Below, one piece after another: positions 15,447 to 24,226 of a DNA stretch of 64,000 bases. Both the position numbers and the translations under genes were made by a program. Source of the DNA: Paenalicyclobacillus mengziensis (GTDB taxonomy: Bacteria; Bacillota; Bacilli; Alicyclobacillales; Alicyclobacillaceae); assembly GCF_017298635.1 (NCBI RefSeq), contig NZ_CP071182.1, positions 1,302,001 through 1,366,000 of the forward strand. The letters run 5' to 3'. Within the stretch, counting starts at the first letter, position 1. Each line of letters opens with the position of its first letter. The notes beneath the pieces are model-generated. The model searched no databases. It worked only from the letters and a program-made list of their open reading frames with translations, and was not told the DNA's origin.

Positions 15447-16571
15447 TTATTTAGAGTGACGGTGGGCCTTGCGTTGCGTCCGAAGGAAAGCAATGAACCA
15501 CAGTAAAAGCGGTATGGTCAACAACAATGCTGGGAAGACAAACGGTTCGACCGCCATTCGCGGATAAACGATAGTGGATTCGATTATACTGTGAGGAATC
15601 ATGGCAATAACTATGCAAACTCCCGCTACCCATGGCAACATGGATTTCCAATGTTGAACACGAAAGATTTGCCCTGTTCCGTAGACTGATAAGAATAAAA
15701 ATAAACTAATGCGAACGAATGCGGTCAGAAAGCACACTACAAGAATAACAGAGTCTACGTTCTGGACGATTTCTTCGACTGAAATGTATTGCGCCATAAC
15801 AATTATGGGATTCCACATTCTCTTGCAGAGGTCGGCACCGAAAGTAGTGATCTCAAATAAGCTGCAAAGTACAAGAAATATATTCGACACCCCAGTTCCC
15901 CAAACTGCCTTCACGGCATTTTTTTTGGGATCTTTAACGAACCTCACAATCATCGTCACGTATGAAGTTTGAGCCATGAATGATGCTGCAGGAATTGATC
16001 CATACAATAGCATCTCAGGTCCTGATGTGATGTAAATTGGTAAAAGTCGCTTCAAATCAACATTTGGAAGGTCAAAGGCAAAGGTGAAAGATACCATCAC
16101 GATAACAATTAGGCCGATCACCTCTGTAGATCTCCCGAGTGATTGTATACCGTTACCGGATAACAGGTACACCGCTGCCAAGGTCATAGACGTAATAAAG
16201 ACATATCCTGGGGTTTTGTCAAATTCGGAAGTGATGAAAATGTCCGTAACTTCACGAAGAAGCATTCCTGTACTAACAATCCAAGTCAGCACGTAAAGCA
16301 TGCCAATGATCTTGCCAACCCAATGTCCAATTATGTCATTCAAGTATTCAATAAATGTTTTATCTGGATAGTAAAGACTCAAACGAACACCAATCCAAGT
16401 TGCCAACATGCTCACGCCAGCGCTGATAATTAGTGAAAGCCATGCATCATTTTTGACTCGTTCAACTGTCGGGGAGATCACTATAAAGGCAGACATACCT
16501 AGATCAAACATACATGTGATCCAGAATAATTGACCACCTGTAATCGGCATGCTTGATTTCATGTTTACCAT
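15447..16571 (-). CDS. Spore germination receptor permease subunit (GerAB family)
   Basis: A 374-residue membrane protein of the spore germination/amino acid permease family, the B subunit of a germinant receptor in the spore inner membrane. About ten hydrophobic helices are present, starting ITGGQLFWITCMFDLGMSAFIV. It overlaps the lipoprotein gene upstream by 7 bases, so it is the last gene of the gerA-gerC-gerB operon. ATG at 16571 or 16562 could be used; GGCGGGG fits the latter. The germinant cannot be told from sequence; amino acids are usual for the family. Confidence 0.93.
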   Translation of the reverse strand: MVNMKSSMPITGGQLFWITCMFDLGMSAFIVISPTVERVKNDAWLSLIISAGVSMLATWIGVRLSLYYPDKTFIEYLNDIIGHWVGKIIGMLYVLTWIVSTGMLLREVTDIFITSEFDKTPGYVFITSMTLAAVYLLSGNGIQSLGRSTEVIGLIVIVMVSFTFAFDLPNVDLKRLLPIYITSGPEMLLYGSIPAASFMAQTSYVTMIVRFVKDPKKNAVKAVWGTGVSNIFLVLCSLFEITTFGADLCKRMWNPIIVMAQYISVEEIVQNVDSVILVVCFLTAFVRISLFLFLSVYGTGQIFRVQHWKSMLPWVAGVCIVIAMIPHSIIESTIVYPRMAVEPFVFPALLLTIPLLLWFIAFLRTQRKAHRHSK

Positions 16572-17746
16572 CCCCGCCTTACTGTTTGTTTAGGTGCCGC
16601 TACGCTTTCTGACGTGAGTCCTACGACTTTTATCGTTATATGAGCCTTAATTTGCACTGGAATGTCAGGAAAAATCTCATCCCAATGGTTCTTCATTCCT
16701 TCCCACTGACGTGGATATTTTCTTGCCACGGCTCTATCGAAACCAAAAATGTCAGTACCATATTCATGTTGTACTGTGGATATAAGGTGACTTACTTTTT
16801 GAGTGACTTCCTGTTCGGCACTTCTTTCCAACAAATTTAGCTCTTTAGGTGTTTTCAATTTTAGGTCTGTTTCTGATTCCCGCAGTAATCCTTGTGCTCC
16901 GAGCGTGATGACGTATCGTAAATGACCGTTATTTACAATGGGACGTATGCTGGACTTGAATTGGGAACAGTCAATAGTAGATAATCCGTTCCCATTACCC
17001 ACTTCGAAAGTCACTTGGCGGTTCGTTACGGTGTTCATAATCCAGAAACGATAACTGGCCTCCGAGTAATTTAAATATCCCACCAGTTTTAGTTGTTTGT
17101 TAAAAATAGCTCTTCCCGAAAACGAAAACGTTTTATCATTCGAGTCTGGGGATTCTGGCACGATTTCTACGACAGGAAGGGTTGGGCTGCTCGTCGGACT
17201 AACGTATTCCATTAAAAATGAAAGCAGCGTTGTTTCCGAGGTTCCACCGACAAACTTGCGACTCTTTATAACAGCCAATGATGGATATTGTTCCAAGGGA
17301 GAGGGAATTTGCAGTGCGTGCACAGCTGTATCATTTTTGACAACAAATAAATCACTGCGTAACCGAGCATCTGGATTTCTTAAGAATTGGTCCATTATGT
17401 TCCCAAGACCGTGTTGGGATAACTTTTCGCCAACAAAAATGATTCTGCGATGCCCTAGAAAGTATTTTCTCGATAACTTTGTTTGTAGATTTTGTCCCGC
17501 TTCCATCATGTTACGTCCTATAGCCGATACTGTTATGAATTTTTGACGCATTGTACTCTGTCCTTTGGATAGATTCGTGGGTAAGATCACTTGATCTGTA
17601 AGCAACAGTTTCCCATCGTCCGTTGCATCGACGCCGGATGCCATTACCAGGGCTTGCTCATTAAGTTCGAGTCGATTCCAACATCCCGTAGTAAAGAGAC
17701 TAACCACGACCAACAGTAAAATACTTCGGAGGCGCACTGTTTTCAT
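16565..17746 (-). CDS. Spore germination receptor lipoprotein (GerAC family)
   Basis: A 393-residue lipoprotein. The N-terminal signal ends in a lipobox-like LFTTGCWNRLELNE, so the cysteine at about residue 22 is the lipidation site. The body follows the Ger(x)C pattern: a substrate-specific part, then the conserved C-terminal half from about residue 215 (FSGRAIFNKQLKLVGYLNYSEA). Genes overlap by 4 bases with gerA (17743-17746) and 7 with gerB. The three products act together as a germinant receptor. Confidence 0.93.
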   Translation of the reverse strand: MKTVRLRSILLLVVVSLFTTGCWNRLELNEQALVMASGVDATDDGKLLLTDQVILPTNLSKGQSTMRQKFITVSAIGRNMMEAGQNLQTKLSRKYFLGHRRIIFVGEKLSQHGLGNIMDQFLRNPDARLRSDLFVVKNDTAVHALQIPSPLEQYPSLAVIKSRKFVGGTSETTLLSFLMEYVSPTSSPTLPVVEIVPESPDSNDKTFSFSGRAIFNKQLKLVGYLNYSEASYRFWIMNTVTNRQVTFEVGNGNGLSTIDCSQFKSSIRPIVNNGHLRYVITLGAQGLLRESETDLKLKTPKELNLLERSAEQEVTQKVSHLISTVQHEYGTDIFGFDRAVARKYPRQWEGMKNHWDEIFPDIPVQIKAHITIKVVGLTSESVAAPKQTVRRGW

Positions 17747-19404
17747 GTTGAGCCCGACTTTAGTCTTGGGTCATCCTGATGAGGTTTTTTTCCGCGTAAC
17801 CTACGGGGTAATCGTAGAAAAACATCCAATAATTGTTTGGAATTACGTGGGGCAAGAGGAGTCATGTATGGTACCCCAAATGACCGAAGATTCACTTGAT
17901 GAGCAAGAACAATAACGAAACTCAAAGCTATTCCGTATAGGCCGAGCACTCCAGCACAGATCAACATAAAAAACCGGATAATTCGGAAAGAAAATCCGAA
18001 ATTATACCTAGGGATAGTAAAGGAAGAAATCTCCGATATAGCCACCACAATAACTGTAGGTGCAGAAACAATACCTGCTTCCACGGCAGCTTGTCCAACC
18101 ACTATGCCGCCGACAATGCTCACTGCTGTTCCCATTACTTTCGGTAACCGGATACCGGCTTCTCTCAACCCTTCAAAAATAAGTTCCATCATAAACGCTT
18201 CTACTACAACTGGAAAGGGAACACCGTTATGAGATGCTGCAAAGGTAATAAGCAAATTTGTCGGTAACATTTGTGGATGAAAACTAATGAGTGCCACATA
18301 TGTAGGGGTTAAAAACATTGAAAAATAATGCATAACAAAACGAACCCACCGGATAAGGGTTACGTAGAGCGCGCGTTGATAGTAGTCGTCGGGCGCCTGA
18401 AACCCGTCCCAAAAAATCATTGGAACAAGAAGTACAGTCGGAGTTCCATCGACCACGACAGCAATTTTGCCATCTAGAAGAGCCGCAGTTACTACATCAG
18501 GCCGTTCTGTATTCTGAACTTGAGGGAAGGGAGACCAAGGTGAATCTTCGAGGAATTCCTCAATATAATGGGAATCTAAGACTGAATCAAGGCAAACTTT
18601 GTGTAAACGCAGGTGCAATTCTGCAAGTACCGATTCATTCACAACACCGTCAAGATACATAACAGAAACATCTGTTTTGGAAAATTCCCCAACAACAAGA
18701 GACTCAATTCTTAGGCGTGTATCTCGTAATCGTCTGCGAATCAGTGCAGTTGTATTTCTTAGTGATTCATTAAAAGCTTCGTGAGGACCTTGTATTGAAG
18801 GCTCAGAATACGACTCTTGAATCGCTCGAACTGGCCAACCATTGAGCTCAGCTAATAGTGCAACATGGGCTCCATGGGCAACGACAGCCACATTGGCCCT
18901 AAGTAGTCCATCAGTAATTTCACCAAGTGTTCTTACATTTTTTACATTCGCAATTGGAACGAGCTGATTTGTAACTATTTCTAAAGCACCCTGACTTGTT
19001 TTTCTGTTACTTGAAGAGGATTGATCGTCGAAAACAAGGGGCTTAAGAAAGGTTTCATTTAACGCTTTTTCATCCACAAGACCATCAACATACATAATGA
19101 GAAGGGTTTGTTGTTTGGAAAAATTTATCTGACGATATATAACGTCAGAGGCATCACCTAAAGTGCTTCGCACTTTTTGTTCAACGATTCTAATATCAAC
19201 GTCGATTGTAGCTGATAAATCCTCCCTTTCAGCTTTGGAATAAGACTGTCGATACCTGTGACGGTTAAATAGGCGGAACAAATTACGGCCGCTCATAAGC
19301 ATCCTCCGAGTAAAGTTAATGGACTCACCAAACCCATGAATGGAGACACGATGCTTAATATTCCCATAAACAGGATGGGAATATGCAATGTTAAGTGGTT
19401 TCAT
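17743..19404 (-). CDS. Spore germination receptor GerA-type subunit
   Basis: About 553 residues, the A subunit. A large hydrophilic N-terminal region (to residue about 300) includes VVGEFSKTDVSVMYLDGVV. A membrane part follows with PFPVVVEAFMMELIFEGLREAGIRLPK, the conserved motif of the family, and helices to residue about 520. The ATG at 19404 is preferred over a GTG four codons upstream; neither has a strong ribosome site. It is the first gene of the ger operon. A forespore sigma-G promoter would be expected, but I did not find a convincing one. Confidence 0.93.
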   Translation of the reverse strand: MKPLNIAYSHPVYGNIKHRVSIHGFGESINFTRRMLMSGRNLFRLFNRHRYRQSYSKAEREDLSATIDVDIRIVEQKVRSTLGDASDVIYRQINFSKQQTLLIMYVDGLVDEKALNETFLKPLVFDDQSSSSNRKTSQGALEIVTNQLVPIANVKNVRTLGEITDGLLRANVAVVAHGAHVALLAELNGWPVRAIQESYSEPSIQGPHEAFNESLRNTTALIRRRLRDTRLRIESLVVGEFSKTDVSVMYLDGVVNESVLAELHLRLHKVCLDSVLDSHYIEEFLEDSPWSPFPQVQNTERPDVVTAALLDGKIAVVVDGTPTVLLVPMIFWDGFQAPDDYYQRALYVTLIRWVRFVMHYFSMFLTPTYVALISFHPQMLPTNLLITFAASHNGVPFPVVVEAFMMELIFEGLREAGIRLPKVMGTAVSIVGGIVVGQAAVEAGIVSAPTVIVVAISEISSFTIPRYNFGFSFRIIRFFMLICAGVLGLYGIALSFVIVLAHQVNLRSFGVPYMTPLAPRNSKQLLDVFLRLPRRLRGKKPHQDDPRLKSGST

Positions 19405-19543
19405 CGTTCTGACCAACTCGGACAGACGTCCTTGCCTATGATTGATGTTCGAATGGCTTTGAAATCAGTCTGAGTAGTAAACATGATGCGTGAAGACTTG
19501 TAGAAGTTCTAAGACGGCGATTCAATCCATTCAAGCGGATGGC

Positions 19544-19717
19544 GTTAGGAAATTTACAGTAACGTATGCCAACTACAAACCGACTGATGCGATGATGAGT
19601 CCTTCTCTTTTGCCTCAAACCGTGACATACTCGTGGAGCGGCACGAGTTTTGTTGCTTCTGCACCTCTAGCCCCGGGCGTAAAGTCTGGCAATGTACAGG
19701 TCACGCACTCGTGGTAA
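19544..19717 (+). pseudogene. C-terminal remnant of a secreted protein
   Basis: The frame reads RKFTVTYANYKPTDAMMSPSLLPQTVTYSWSGTSFVASAPLAPG and ends in a stop. It looks like the beta-rich end of an exported or lipoprotein-type protein. No start codon with a ribosome site, signal peptide or upstream domain is present; the frame opens only at 19490. I do not recognise a family and treat it as a relic. Confidence 0.35.
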
Positions 19718-19823
19718 GTGAGCTTGGTACATCATTCGTTTCATGTGTAGTGGGATTTGATCCAAGTTGTCCAAAGTACGATGATAACTTAAGGTAGGAT
19801 GATAACCGAGGGGGTAACGAAAC

Positions 19824-20117
19824 ATGGGCTTTTTCGATTCACTGCGCAGGGCAGCAGAAGGCATGAGCCAGGATGGACAGTACAATGATGACCATTCATG
19901 CGCTCGGTGCCAGATAGCGATGCAATACCATGGTGCTCACGCGATTCGTACCGGCGGCTTGAGCCGTGGTGCTGGGTTCGTATCGGATCTGCTGCTGGGT
20001 GGGCGAGACGAGGAATTCCTTAATACGGCAATGGAGCGAAATGTTGCTGTTCATGTATTTGTGTGTCCGCAATGTGGGTCCATTGATTTCGTCAATGATC
20101 CCCGACACGGATTCTAG
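19824..20117 (+). CDS. Small zinc-ribbon-like protein
   Basis: A 97-residue protein with two cysteine pairs, CARC near residue 26 and CPQC near residue 84, consistent with one zinc-ribbon knuckle split across the protein. The GGLSRGAGFVSDLLLGGRDEEFLN centre lies between them. ATG at 19824 has GAGGGGG about ten bases upstream. Short cytoplasmic proteins of this layout occur in Bacillales without known function. A promoter is not obvious. Confidence 0.7.
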   Translation: MGFFDSLRRAAEGMSQDGQYNDDHSCARCQIAMQYHGAHAIRTGGLSRGAGFVSDLLLGGRDEEFLNTAMERNVAVHVFVCPQCGSIDFVNDPRHGF

Positions 20118-20238
20118 AAGGCTTTGAAGAAGAGGTGAGTACCGCATGGCTCTTACGTACTTTTGCGTACGAGGCCTGTGGCACTCACCTTTTGAGTGGG
20201 TGTCTGGGACGGGATTTCGACACCCCTTCTTCATCGGT

Positions 20239-20997
20239 TCAAGACGGGAAATGCTTGACGAGTTGCTGCTTCTCCGTAATCACTTGAGCAAGGTCCGCAT
20301 TCACTTTCTGCAGGTCTGCTGTCACACCAGTCCAGTTTTTGTTTTGCCGGTCTGTTTTCAACGTCTGTTCGTCCGCACGCAGCTGTTGATTCGATAGCTT
20401 TAACTCTTTCTGATCCGCTCCAATGGCCTGTTTGAGGGCCGCTTGTTGCTCGTGGAATGCTTTCACGACCCCGCTTGGAAGCAACGATGCCATCTGTTGT
20501 TTGTCCGATTTAACCTGCTGTTCGTCCGCCTTCACCTGGGCTGCAAGCGTTTTGATTTGCGACCGTAGTTGGCTGACACTGGTCGCATTTTTCGCCGCTT
20601 TGGCCGCGACTAGTTGACTGTGAAGCGACTCAACCTGTTCCCGCAGTCCCCTCGCTGTACTCTGTTCTGCTTTCATCTCTGACCGGAGGCTTTTTAACGT
20701 GCTTTGCTCAGTTGCTGTCAACTGCTTCAGCGGATTTAGATGCGCACTGTGCCACGTGGCGTAGTCAGACTTGATTTGAGCATTAAGCTGCTTGTTCTCA
20801 GTTTGGAGTTGCTTCCATTCAGCACGTTCACTGCGAAGCACAGTTTTGACTGTCGAAGACACAGTGTTCACCGACGACGTACTTGCAGGGGACGTGGGTG
20901 GTGAGTTGGACGTTGCAGCAAATGCCACCGTTCCAGCGGCGGATAGTGTAACGATAACCGCACCAAAACCTCCAACCAATTTGGCCGTCATTTTCAT
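20239..20997 (-). CDS. Secreted coiled-coil protein next to a two-component system
   Basis: About 252 residues. The N-terminal signal peptide is MKMTAKLVGGFGAVIVTLSAAGTVAFA, then a Ser/Thr/Pro linker, then a long Gln/Lys/Ala-rich alpha-helical region with heptad character (ERAEWKQLQTENKQLNAQIK and onward). ATG at 20997 is chosen because GGAGGG lies six bases upstream; longer starts lack this. No enzyme motif is seen. It is on the same strand and just downstream of the histidine kinase gene, so it may be a target or an extracytoplasmic partner of that sensor. That link is inference from position only. Confidence 0.75.
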   Translation of the reverse strand: MKMTAKLVGGFGAVIVTLSAAGTVAFAATSNSPPTSPASTSSVNTVSSTVKTVLRSERAEWKQLQTENKQLNAQIKSDYATWHSAHLNPLKQLTATEQSTLKSLRSEMKAEQSTARGLREQVESLHSQLVAAKAAKNATSVSQLRSQIKTLAAQVKADEQQVKSDKQQMASLLPSGVVKAFHEQQAALKQAIGADQKELKLSNQQLRADEQTLKTDRQNKNWTGVTADLQKVNADLAQVITEKQQLVKHFPS

Positions 20998-21102
20998 CTG
21001 CATCCCTCCTTGAATGCACCCCGTTGATGAGGTGCCTAACGGGATTGTACAAACGGATTGTGTCAGCAATATGTCATGTTGATGGGGAAACGCGACTGCT
21101 GC

Positions 21103-22515
21103 TCAGACTGTCGAGAAAATAGGAAACCAAATTGTAAACAAACTTCCGGACCCCAGCTTGGACTCGACTTCGATTTTGCCATTCATCATCTCGACCAGGT
21201 GTTTCGTGATGGTGAGCCCCAGACCACTGCGTGCTTCGCCGGATGACCGCGAGGGAGATCCGGTGTAAAAACGTTCCCAGATGTGTGGCAGTGCTTCTGT
21301 GGCAATTCCTTCTCCCGTGTCGCGGACCGTTATGCGCAACTTTCCGTCTGCAACTGCGCTTGAAATAGAAATCTTTCCAGCGCTGGTGTGCCGAATGGCG
21401 TTGTCGACGACGTTGAACAGAATCTGGGTCAGTCTATCGCCATCCCCCCAGATTGTCAGAGAGGGGTCCGTGTTCGAAACTTCGAAATCGAGACCTTTGC
21501 TGGTGGCACGTACACGCGTACGCTCTGTGACCGCCTCGACAACACCTGCCCACTGCACAGGACCAGATTGAATTGTGATTCGCCCCGTCTCAATGGCGGA
21601 CAAGTCAAGCATCGAATTTAGGATGGAACTAAGCCGGCTGAGTTCCGAGTGTGCAATCGTCAAGTATTGTCTCTGGTCCGAAGCAGGAATGACGCCTTCG
21701 AGAATTCCCTGAATGAAACCTCTCACCGAAGTGAGTGGAGTTCGAATTTCGTGCGAGACATTCGCAATCAGGTCCTTGCGCATGTGGTCGAGACGTTCCA
21801 ACTGTACCGCCATCTCGTTGAAGGCACCTGCCAATTGTCCGACTTCATCGTCACTTGTCACCGGAACTCGCTCTGTAAAGCTGCCTTTCCCGATGGCTTG
21901 AACGGCCCGGTTCATTTGCAAGAGCGGGGTTGAGAAGCGCCGTGAAGTAAAGTAGAGAACGATGATTGACAAGAGCAGAATGGGGCCTGCAATCAAGAGA
22001 ATTAGTTCTGTGACTTGTCCCATTTGGAGTTCTTGCATCGGGGTGTGAAGGAACAGAGCACCGATAATGATGCCTTCGCTCTCAATCGGGACACCGACGA
22101 TTAAGGTGGACTGTCGTTGGCTCGTGCTGAATGGGCCAATGAGCTGAACTTGTTGACCACTGAGTACCCGTTCGACAGCAGTGCGGTTGAGGATGGCGTT
22201 GTGGCTGATGAGTTGGTTCGTCAAACGCTGAATTTTCACAAGCTCGCTGTTTTTAATGAGCAGTAAATTGACGGCTGTGTTGTCGACGCGTTTATACCTG
22301 GAGACGATACGGTCATATGCCGGATAGAATTTCGGATTTCCATTGACTCGTTCGAGAATGGGCAGGATATCCTCTGCCTCTTGATTCAGCACGAGGAGCT
22401 TTTGGGCAGCCAAAAAATGGCGGACCTCGAAATGAAGGGCAAAGGTCAGTACCGAAAATGCGACGATGATGACACTCATGTAGGCCATCAACATTTTTCG
22501 AAACATCGAGGTCAT
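21103..22515 (-). CDS. Sensor histidine kinase with HAMP domain
   Basis: A 470-residue membrane kinase. Helix 1 is near residues 10-28 and helix 2 near residues 170-195, with an extracytoplasmic sensor loop between. Then come HAMP (FSTPLLQMNRAVQAIGKGSF), the H-box ANVSHEIRTPLTSVRGFIQGI with the phosphorylated histidine, and the ATPase boxes N (VVDNAIRH), G1 (DTGEGI) and G2 (GLGLTI). ATG at 22515 follows GGAGTGAT. It is paired with the response regulator 10 bases upstream. The stimulus is unknown. Confidence 0.93.
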   Translation of the reverse strand: MTSMFRKMLMAYMSVIIVAFSVLTFALHFEVRHFLAAQKLLVLNQEAEDILPILERVNGNPKFYPAYDRIVSRYKRVDNTAVNLLLIKNSELVKIQRLTNQLISHNAILNRTAVERVLSGQQVQLIGPFSTSQRQSTLIVGVPIESEGIIIGALFLHTPMQELQMGQVTELILLIAGPILLLSIIVLYFTSRRFSTPLLQMNRAVQAIGKGSFTERVPVTSDDEVGQLAGAFNEMAVQLERLDHMRKDLIANVSHEIRTPLTSVRGFIQGILEGVIPASDQRQYLTIAHSELSRLSSILNSMLDLSAIETGRITIQSGPVQWAGVVEAVTERTRVRATSKGLDFEVSNTDPSLTIWGDGDRLTQILFNVVDNAIRHTSAGKISISSAVADGKLRITVRDTGEGIATEALPHIWERFYTGSPSRSSGEARSGLGLTITKHLVEMMNGKIEVESKLGSGSLFTIWFPIFSTV

Positions 22516-22524
22516 CAACGCTTA

Positions 22525-23307
22525 TCACTCCAGCTTGAACGAGTATCCTTCTCCCCGAATGGTAACAATCGACCATTTCTCCTTATCTGAATGAAGCTTT
22601 TCACCACTCTCGGAAGCTTTTGTCTGTCCCGATTTTTCCCGCTGATCCGGAGTGCGGTTGTGTCCAAGCTTTTGACGTAAGCGTTTGACAAACACATCAA
22701 CGACGCGGTCTTCTCCGAAGTAATCGATGCCCCAGACAAAGTCGAGGAGTTGCTGACGGCTCAGCACTTGATTTGGGTGCTCGGTTAAGATTCGCAGTAA
22801 CTGGTACTCTCTTGGCGTTAGTATGACGGATTGTCCATTGATGGAGACCGTATGTGCTGCCGTATCAATCAGGAGCGTCCCAAAGCGTAAAGCAGAAACG
22901 GGCGTAATATTGACACGCGGTTGATATGTACGCCGCAGCAGTGATGTGGTGCGGGCGACGAGTTCATTGGGATCGAACGGTTTGACCAAATAATCGTCCG
23001 CACCGATTTCAAACCCGTGTAATTTGTCCGAGTTGTCCCCCCGAGCGGTCATCATCAAGATCGGGATGTCACCCCGCTCCCGCACTCGTCTGCACAGTTC
23101 CCAGCCGTCCATGCCAGGCATCATGAGATCGAGAATGACGAGGTGAACGTACCCGCTTTCCACTTGCTCGAGGCCCGCTATCCCGTCATGGGCGCAGGAC
23201 ACCTGAAATCCACGATGTAAAAGGTACATGCGCACAAGGAGTAAAATATTAGGGTCGTCGTCAACAACCAGAATGTGATAATCCGAAGCTCGAAACATCT
23301 CGTCCAT
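22525..23307 (-). CDS. OmpR-family response regulator with an unusual insertion
   Basis: A 260-residue regulator. The receiver domain has the acidic pair (VVDDD), the phospho-Asp (VILDLMMPGMDGWE) and Lys (VKPFD). The winged-helix domain starts at FGTLLIDTAAHTVSI. Between the recognition helix (VDVFVKRLRQKLG) and the final wing (WSIVTIRGEGYSFKLE) there is an extra polar stretch of about 25 residues (HNRTPDQREKSGQTKASESG and on) where the family has only about ten. ATG at 23307 with AAAGGAG is used; the frame opens further upstream without one. Likely partner: the kinase at 21103. Confidence 0.92.
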   Translation of the reverse strand: MDEMFRASDYHILVVDDDPNILLLVRMYLLHRGFQVSCAHDGIAGLEQVESGYVHLVILDLMMPGMDGWELCRRVRERGDIPILMMTARGDNSDKLHGFEIGADDYLVKPFDPNELVARTTSLLRRTYQPRVNITPVSALRFGTLLIDTAAHTVSINGQSVILTPREYQLLRILTEHPNQVLSRQQLLDFVWGIDYFGEDRVVDVFVKRLRQKLGHNRTPDQREKSGQTKASESGEKLHSDKEKWSIVTIRGEGYSFKLE

Positions 23308-23501
23308 AAGAACTCCTTTTCCGGTATCCATCCGCTCAACCAGGGGGCACTCACATCGAGGGTACCGTATTGATGGACTCATCTCACTGGTCTAGTGATA
23401 TGTGCGCCTGCATGTTACGCTTTGAGAAAAGATTTATAACGTTTATCTAAGTTATCGATGCTATCAATTTTTAAATCATTTTAGCGCATCTCCATTCACC
23501 G

Positions 23502-23545
23502 AACACGTTCCGAAACACGTTCTCCGCAAATTAAACACATTCTCC
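23502..23545. promoter_or_regulatory. Three direct repeats upstream of the sigma factor gene
   Basis: AACACGTTCC (23502), AACACGTTCTCC (23514) and AACACATTCTCC (23534) are direct repeats at 12- and 20-base spacing. They lie in the 358-base divergent gap between the response regulator and the ECF sigma gene. They could be binding sites for the response regulator or part of an ECF promoter. The rest of the gap is AT-rich with no other feature I can name. Confidence 0.4.
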
Positions 23546-23665
23546 ACCAAATTGAATACCTGTTTCCGCCATATTGACGAGCATCTTGCAACCTATGGCG
23601 GACATGGTGCGTCACTCCATGTGGATGACACGGTACCGATTTTGGTCCCTGGAAGGGGTGAATCC

Positions 23666-24226
23666 ATGGGGGAAGTCAAAACTGGGTTGGCGGCCGCCAT
23701 CGACGAGCTCTACGACTTATACGCCGACGAGCTCTATCGATATGCCCGGTTCACACTGCGAGACGCCCACCTTGCTGAAGATGTTGTTCAGGAGGTATTT
23801 ATTCGAGCAATCCGTGCTTGGGACTCGTTTCGCGGTGATGCAGCACCACGGACATGGCTTTGGCAAATTGCCCGCAACTACACGCGGGACGTCATGCGAA
23901 GGAAACAGGTGCGGCGCCGTCACAGCGTTTCCGATCCGGTCGAGCTATACGATGTCGGCGCCCCCTTTGAGAGTCTGCTCGAGCTTGAAGACCAGCTTCA
24001 GGGACTGTCCGATGATGGGCGCCAGGTATTCGTGCTGCGCTGCATGCAGGATTTATCGGTGAAAGACACGGCAGAAATCCTCGGCTGGACGGAGTCAAAG
24101 GTCAAGACGACACTCAGTCGGGCGCTCTCCAAACTACGAAGGCAATTGGAACAGGATATAGACAAGGAAAACCGAAGCAGAGGAGGTGGTCCGAGTGGAA
24201 TGGAGCGAACTGAGAGACAGATATGA
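23666..24226 (+). CDS. ECF-type RNA polymerase sigma factor
   Basis: A 186-residue sigma-70 family protein with only regions 2 and 4. Region 2 is DELYRYARFTLRDAHLAEDVVQEVFIRAIRAWDSFRG, with TWLWQIARNYTRDVMRR. Region 4 is FVLRCMQDLSVKDTAEILGWTESKVKTTLSRALSKLRR. ATG at 23666 has AAGGGG about seven bases upstream; a longer frame to 23552 lacks one. It overlaps the following gene by 32 bases, the common sigma/anti-sigma arrangement. Such factors usually activate their own promoter after an envelope signal. Confidence 0.92.
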   Translation: MGEVKTGLAAAIDELYDLYADELYRYARFTLRDAHLAEDVVQEVFIRAIRAWDSFRGDAAPRTWLWQIARNYTRDVMRRKQVRRRHSVSDPVELYDVGAPFESLLELEDQLQGLSDDGRQVFVLRCMQDLSVKDTAEILGWTESKVKTTLSRALSKLRRQLEQDIDKENRSRGGGPSGMERTERQI

